Source of the DNA: Pyrrhosoma nymphula
Lineage: Eukaryota; Arthropoda; Insecta; Odonata; Coenagrionidae
Direction: 5' to 3'
Assembly: GCA_963573305.1 (NCBI GenBank)
Contig: OY754339.1
Span: 12,881,941-12,945,940, forward strand
Length of the DNA stretch: 64,000 nucleotides
The first letter of the stretch is position 1; each line of letters starts with the position of its first letter. Below are positions 58,983 to 64,000 of this stretch, in pieces. The notes beneath the pieces were generated by a model. That model was not told the origin of the DNA. It did not search any database and saw only the letters and a program-made list of their open reading frames with translations. Position numbers and translations under genes: made by a program.

Positions 58983-61900
58983 ATGTGGCGTAACCGTCGT
59001 TGCTTTGTCCCTGGGTGCGACGGTGGATACGACAAGCCAAAAAAGACAAATAAGGAGTTGGGCTTACGAAACCGAAGCCTGTTCAAAGCGAAGGTTGGTA
59101 AATCTATTTGAGTGTTATATGAATCGTTAATTTTGCATAGGTTATAACATTAATAAATTAGTATAGATTGCTTGAAATTTTCGAGGTTATTTAGATGATT
59201 TTACAGATACTCTTGTTTTAATTGATATACCGTTTTATGTACTCAACCGGAAGTGAATGAGGTAACGGTGAACCTCGTTGTTTTAGGAATTAAATTCAGT
59301 AATTAATGTGTGAATAAATTAATTACATGTTTGTACAAGTAAAAGTATTTTTAACGGTCTCGTGAAGCCATTTTTAAAATAGTCTTATTTCAAAAGCCAC
59401 GTGTTCATTGTGTCCGCCATGGTTGTAAGCGCCGGGATCAGAAGATTATTTTCTTCATAAGACAGCCACACATCTCCATAGACGTCCTTAATGCAATATT
59501 TAATATTCACAGAACGAAGCCCAAATTCTGAAATGGCGGAGGGTTATTCCACGATTGGATAGAGAGTTTTCGGAGAGGGATGTTGTCTGTGAGGATCACT
59601 TCTCGGAGGATTCTGTAATTCGGTTTTTCGAAATCCCTATGCCCGATGGTTCAATTTCGAAAATTGGTAGGGAGAGGCCCATACTGAAACCCGATGCCTT
59701 TCCAATTAAATTTCCCAATTGCCCGCGCTACATGAGCCGGGAAATCAAACCTCGGAAACCTCCGAAGGAGAGGGGTTCCATCGTGCCTCCAGATTCAACG
59801 GGGCGCTCAAGCAACGAGTTCGACGCAGTTGGAGCAGAGAATTTAGCTTTGCTGGCCAATTTAGCTGGGATTAGGACCCCGTTGAAAGTGCAGGAAGAAA
59901 CGACGGCATTGGAAGTTCCAGCAGTTCCAGTTTTCTCTCTATGTACCATTATCGAGGGCATAAGCGGAATACATCTTCCAGGACCGAACTGGACAACAGC
60001 CATCGTCAGCAATTGTGCAGTGTTTCTCTGTGTGAGAAATGACTTCGTGTGCGAGAAAACGGTGGTTGTAGGTGACAACCTGGGTATCAAGGTGAGCTAT
60101 TAACTTTTTCTAAATTATTTCGTGTTCATTACTAATTAACATAATCAAATTCATTGTCATCAATTCATTGTGCCATGGCAAATTTACGATTTACATTCAT
60201 ATTAACGCGGCTATATTCTCTAGGTCCTGTTCCATGGGAAAGAGGTTGCTGTCAGTGGTTTAAAAACAGTGATGAACCTCGCAGATATTTCAGATGTACT
60301 CCACTTTATTAATGGGTTGCTGGTCTGTGCTGGTTTTCCTGATAAGACCATCGATGGAGAAAGGTAATGTACATACAATTTTATGATATGAATAAATTTC
60401 GTGTCAGTGTTTGAACCCTTAACATTAATTTCTCTGATTTTTAATATGGTGGTTACTACTAATTGTGACCTAATAATTTTTTATGCAATATCAACTCAAC
60501 CTTCGGGTGGTGTGTGTGGCGGACGTCCATCTACTTTTTCCTCTCGAAAGATCATTTGTCCTTGCCTGCCTTGCTTCTCATTTCTCCAAATCCCTCAAAA
60601 TGTGGAGTGATTCGAAAAATTTATAATGCATATTTCAGCATTGTGAAGTTAATTTTTCACTGCAATGTGAAGGGCAAGGGAAAAAATTACTTATTATCAT
60701 TTCTTTGGGGTATTAATGAGTAATATATAGAAGTAATTCATTTTGCTGTTTTCCATTTTTTTGCTCACTCATTCTTTCTGGGCGGTTTTTTAATCTGTTA
60801 AGTGCCATTTTTATTAATGAAGTTACGAATGTCTGAGTGAGTAGGAGACTGAGGGAGTAGAAGATTCTTTCTTTTTATTCTCAGAATACCTCCTACCTCT
60901 CTTTATCTCTTTGGTTTGAAAGAATGAAAGTTTTGTCTGGGATCTCTTAAGCATTTTCAACCTAAAGCACAGGTCGATTCAGTAATTAACATTTGATATA
61001 GTCTTCCCTTGTGAAGATATCGCTCCTTTCACTACCCTGTCTTCCCCTTCTCCTTACCTAATACCTTGCCATCAAATGGTGCATTGAAATTGGAATATCA
61101 TTCATACTATCACTGTGGATAACCTCAAAGTACATAATGGTGAGTGTGAATTGTGTAATCATGCAATTTTTTGTAGCTTATATTAAATTAGTATAGAGGA
61201 TATGGTACACCCAACTTTTCATAGGTATGATGGGTTATACCTTTATACATACACATTTATGTAGCATACTTGAGAAATGCAGGTGTAAAGGTGTGAGGTT
61301 AAAGGTGTAAAGGTTAGCACTTGTGAAGAGTAGGTTGTTCCATATTCTCCAAATAAGTACTTACACAAATACATATATCTCTTGTGTCAGTAGCAGTAAT
61401 TTGGTCACACTTAAGTCTGTTGTTTTCTTGCATGGAATATTTGCATATGCCTTAAGTACCTTGCTGTATTTCCTTTGTCAGTGTTTCATAATGAGATGGT
61501 TTGATTCTTTCAACGATGTGCAGAGTTGCTGCCAAATGTCTGGGGTATGTGGCGTCAAAAACTCCAAGGAACAGAGGTAGAGGGCCCAGTGCTTGGTGCA
61601 CACCCTGTAGGAGGGCAAATAAACTCATGGCTGACAGAGTCCGGAGAAGACAGGGCTGTGAAAAAAGTAAAAGGGCCCGCACCATGAGAAGGACATTGAA
61701 GATGTGTCGCATAAGGGCCACACGCCTTAAGCACAAGGTTTGATCATATTTTATTACACTACTTTGGAATGTATATAAGTAGTTTATCAATTATTGAGAG
61801 ACAAATTCATCTGATTTCATATTTTGGCTGAATGAAATTTACAATTTGTGGTTGGTCTTCGTTGGCTCTTAGAGGGGCAATGTGCACCAACATTGGTATT

Positions 61901-63917
61901 CACTTGTAATTGTCGATTTTTCAGGTTGATCTTCTCAAGATAAAAATGCAGACCATGATGAAAGAGTGTGCTCGTAAATCGAAAGAGGATCTAAGTGAGC
62001 AAATTTCGACCCTACCATCATGCCAGCAGGAAGCTGTCAAAGCATGTTTTTCTGCAGCAAAAGCCCGCAGTGCTAAGGGGAGAAGGTACACCCGTGATTG
62101 GGTGTATGAGTGCCTTCTTCTTAGCATAAAAAGTAGGCGGGCATATGAGCACATCAGAACTCATGGCATTCTAGCACTTCCATGTATGACCACCCTTAAG
62201 CGTTACTTGGAAAGTGTGAAAGGAACGTATGGATTCCAAGAGACCACCTTCAAATGTTTGAAGCTGAAAGCTGGTGAACTTCCAGAGGAAGACAGAAGGG
62301 GTAGAATTCAAATCATAAAAAGTGTCAGTATTTTTCTCATTGACCTGTGTCTAACATTTTTGTAACTTGTTTTGCAGGTACACTTCTCGTTGACGAAATG
62401 AAGCTATCAAAATGCTTAGCTTTTGACAAGAAGACTCTGAAAATAAATGGGTTCACCAGCTTGGGAGACCACACCCCATTTCATCAAAAAAACCAGAGAG
62501 GGGACCATGCTTTGGTTATGATGTATCAGCCATTTAGAGGCAGGTGGGTGCAGGCTTTGGCTTGCTTTTTAAGTAAGGGATGTGCATCCAGCACAGTCCT
62601 GCACCACCTGATATTGGAGTGCATCATATTGATGGAAAAGGCCGGCTTCTATGTGGATTTGGTCACCACTGATGGAGCACAGTGGAATCGCTCCATGTGG
62701 AAGCATTTTGGGATTGATGCAACTAGAGTTAGCTGCAGTCATCCATTCAATCCCTCCAGGAGGTTGTGGTTTGCCTCAGATTTCCCACATTTAGTGAAGA
62801 ATTTGAGAAATTTTTTGGTATCCCATACTGAAACTTGGGTGAGTTTTGCCTGATAAATCCATTGGAGCTATGAATACTTAAATATCTCATATTGCATAAA
62901 AATTCCATGTATGTGGTAAATTAACTCAAACTTTGTGAAGAGCAGTAGTTTCTGAGTAATATTGTTTCTATTGACCCTCATTTACTAATAATTGATTATC
63001 TTTCGTGTTTACAGACTCCGGATGGTGTTCTGAAATTGAGGCACTGGGAGACTGTTGTTCACTTGGACAATATCACCAGCTTTCAGTTGAAAGCTTGTCC
63101 AAAGCTAACAATGGAGCATATTCACCCCAAGCCATACCAGAAGATGAATGTGGCCAGGGCTTTTCAGGTATTGTATTAATTTTTATATTAGCCTTCAATG
63201 AAAATTAAAATATCCCATTAAACTCATTCCATGTTCCTTGAGTTTTATTCAAATACATTAATATTTATGCCATAGGTGTATTGATTGACTTAGTAGCTCT
63301 GATAGCATTATATGAGCATGTTTTGTTGATACCTACATTGTCATTGTTTAAAGCACAAGATATTTTTGGTGGAGTTATTATTTATGGTGCTCTTGTACCG
63401 GTGAATATCTTGTATTTCATAAATATGTTACTCCTCTCGTCCGTTAGTTTTTTGGGCGTAAGGTTGCTGTTGCCATGAAGATGTTCCAACCACGCCATGA
63501 AAACTTGGAGGACTGTGACCCATCCACTGTCTTTATAGAGCGTGTGGCAGGTGTAATTCATGCTATGAATTCATGTACGCCTGTCGGAGCTCTCATTCGG
63601 GGCAATAAGGAATGGGAGGTAAATTATCAGCTAAATCCTATTCAATAATAATTGAAAGACCATTGATCACATACTTTTTGTATTACTTGCAATTAAAACT
63701 ATTATTTAATTTACAGTGCATTGAGAAGTTCATTCCGTATTTGGAAGAGTGGGAAAACGTAGCTAAGAACATCGAACAATATTTCTTTTTGTCAAGCAAT
63801 ACGGCACTGGGGTTCAAAGTTACGCTCAAGTCAACCCTGGAACTTTACAAGTTCTTAGAGGCTGATTGTGGTTTCAAGTTCCTGATGACGGCAAGATTGA
63901 ACCAGGATGCTCTGGAG
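58983..63917 (+). CDS. THAP-domain P-element-type transposase, nine exons, 3' end beyond window
   Basis: Exons chained by GT-AG sites with matching phases: 58983-59093, 59513-60091, 60224-60363, 61524-61737, 61925-62321, 62378-62838, 63015-63167, 63448-63618 and 63717-63917. Together they give 809 uninterrupted codons. Residues 1-104 are a THAP zinc finger: C7-x4-C12, W45, C63-x2-H66 and the closing DAFPIKF (AVPTIF-like) motif; exon 1 starts with MWRRNRRCFVPGC or the closely similar reading from the ATG. Residues about 278-480 are a basic linker and coiled-coil-like region. From about 482, TLLVDEMKLSKCLAFDK and, at about 576, VTTDGAQWN are the RNase H-like core with its two aspartates (D486 and D579). 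LRHWETVVHLDNITSFQLKA to VAGVIHAMNSCTPVGALIRG corresponds to the GTP-binding insertion. LEADCGFKFLMTARLNQDAL then E ends at the exon 9 donor, where the family has its last acidic residues. Family function is GTP-dependent cut-and-paste transposition in the nucleus. A domesticated THAP9-like gene is the alternative, but the transposon terminus upstream favours a mobile copy. Confidence 0.85.
60364..61523 (+). other. Intron 3 of the P-type transposase (1160 bp)
   Basis: This is the longest intron, between donor ag|gtaatg and acceptor gatgtgcag|a. The split arginine codon restores the frame. It is AT-rich with short chance frames and no recognised repeat. In Drosophila P elements retention of the last intron limits activity to the germ line; the relevant intron here may lie beyond the window, so no regulation can be inferred. 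Confidence 0.7.
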
Positions 63918-64000
63918 GTATGTATTAATGAATCTGTTTACCTTATGAATCACATTTTGATATTCTTAAATTTGCATTAAAAGCAATATGAAACTTTTCT

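Larger units (their letters stand above)
58697..64000 (+). mobile_element. P-type transposon, left part (right end beyond window)
   Basis: The element is inferred to start at CATTGGGG (58697). The first 51 bp are identical to the left end of the 496-bp element at 46247, whose ends are fixed by its 8-bp duplication. If the rule holds, the target duplication here is catttgac (58689-58696), testable at the missing right end. The transposase gene starts 286 bp inside. Its intact frame and the identity of its terminus with the derivative suggest recent activity. Confidence 0.75.

Overview
The window looks like a gene-poor stretch of a large, repeat-rich arthropod (probably insect) genome. This rests on spliced eukaryotic genes with GT-AG introns, tRNA-derived SINEs, LINE 3' ends, and a mix of DNA transposons (P, Transib, hAT, mariner, PIF/Harbinger-like) typical of arthropods. 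Overall base use is AT-rich, with islands of C/T- or G/A-rich sequence (about 1-320, 930-1570, 2900-3720, 17.5-18.0 kb, 24.5-24.9 kb, 54.9-55.1 kb) that give many chance ORFs. I found no convincing single-copy host gene. All names and species guesses come from reading the sequence, without database searches.

Layout. 1-8.4 kb: no gene. 8.4-9.1 kb: a tRNA-derived SINE (family A) inserted in an older repeat, its promoter half tandemly triplicated with a 159-bp period. 11.3-13.3 kb: a second SINE (family B), a hairpin element with a GTCGAAAC core, and a TTAA-flanked element carrying a retrotransposon tail. 16.2 kb: a complete SINE A with 10-bp target duplications. 19.8-21.5 kb: a dispersed repeat split by an internally deleted hAT element with a perfect 8-bp duplication. 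29.4-32.3 kb: a TIR element and a deleted mariner. 34.1-34.7 kb: a decayed LINE endonuclease. 35.8-40.4 kb: a Transib relic. 41.3-45.4 kb: LINE fragments and two PIF/Harbinger-like elements. 46.2-46.7 kb: a short P-type element. 48.0-49.3 kb: second copies of the TTAA element, SINE B and hairpin element. 50.9-51.7 kb: the second copy of the repeat split at 20 kb. 52.7-54.2 kb: a decayed Jockey-like LINE. 57.2-58.7 kb: a second TIR element, hairpins and another SINE A. 58.7 kb to the end: the left part of an apparently intact P-element-like transposon.

Two systems stand out. First, 35786-40360 begins and ends with CACAGTG, the exact heptamer of V(D)J recombination signals. A nonamer-like ACAAAAGTC follows after 22 bp, 5-bp target duplications (cagcg) flank the element, and it still holds the last exon of a RAG1-like (Transib) transposase with its conserved S-E motif. 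Its inverted arms are 954 and 953 bp and nearly identical. Second, nine in-frame exons from 58983 to 63917 encode at least 809 residues of a THAP-domain P-type transposase with no disruption. The element starts at 58697 with a terminus identical over 51 bp to that of a 496-bp non-autonomous element at 46247-46742, which has a perfect 8-bp duplication (gtggtgac). The window therefore holds a candidate active P-type transposase source and one of its short derivatives.
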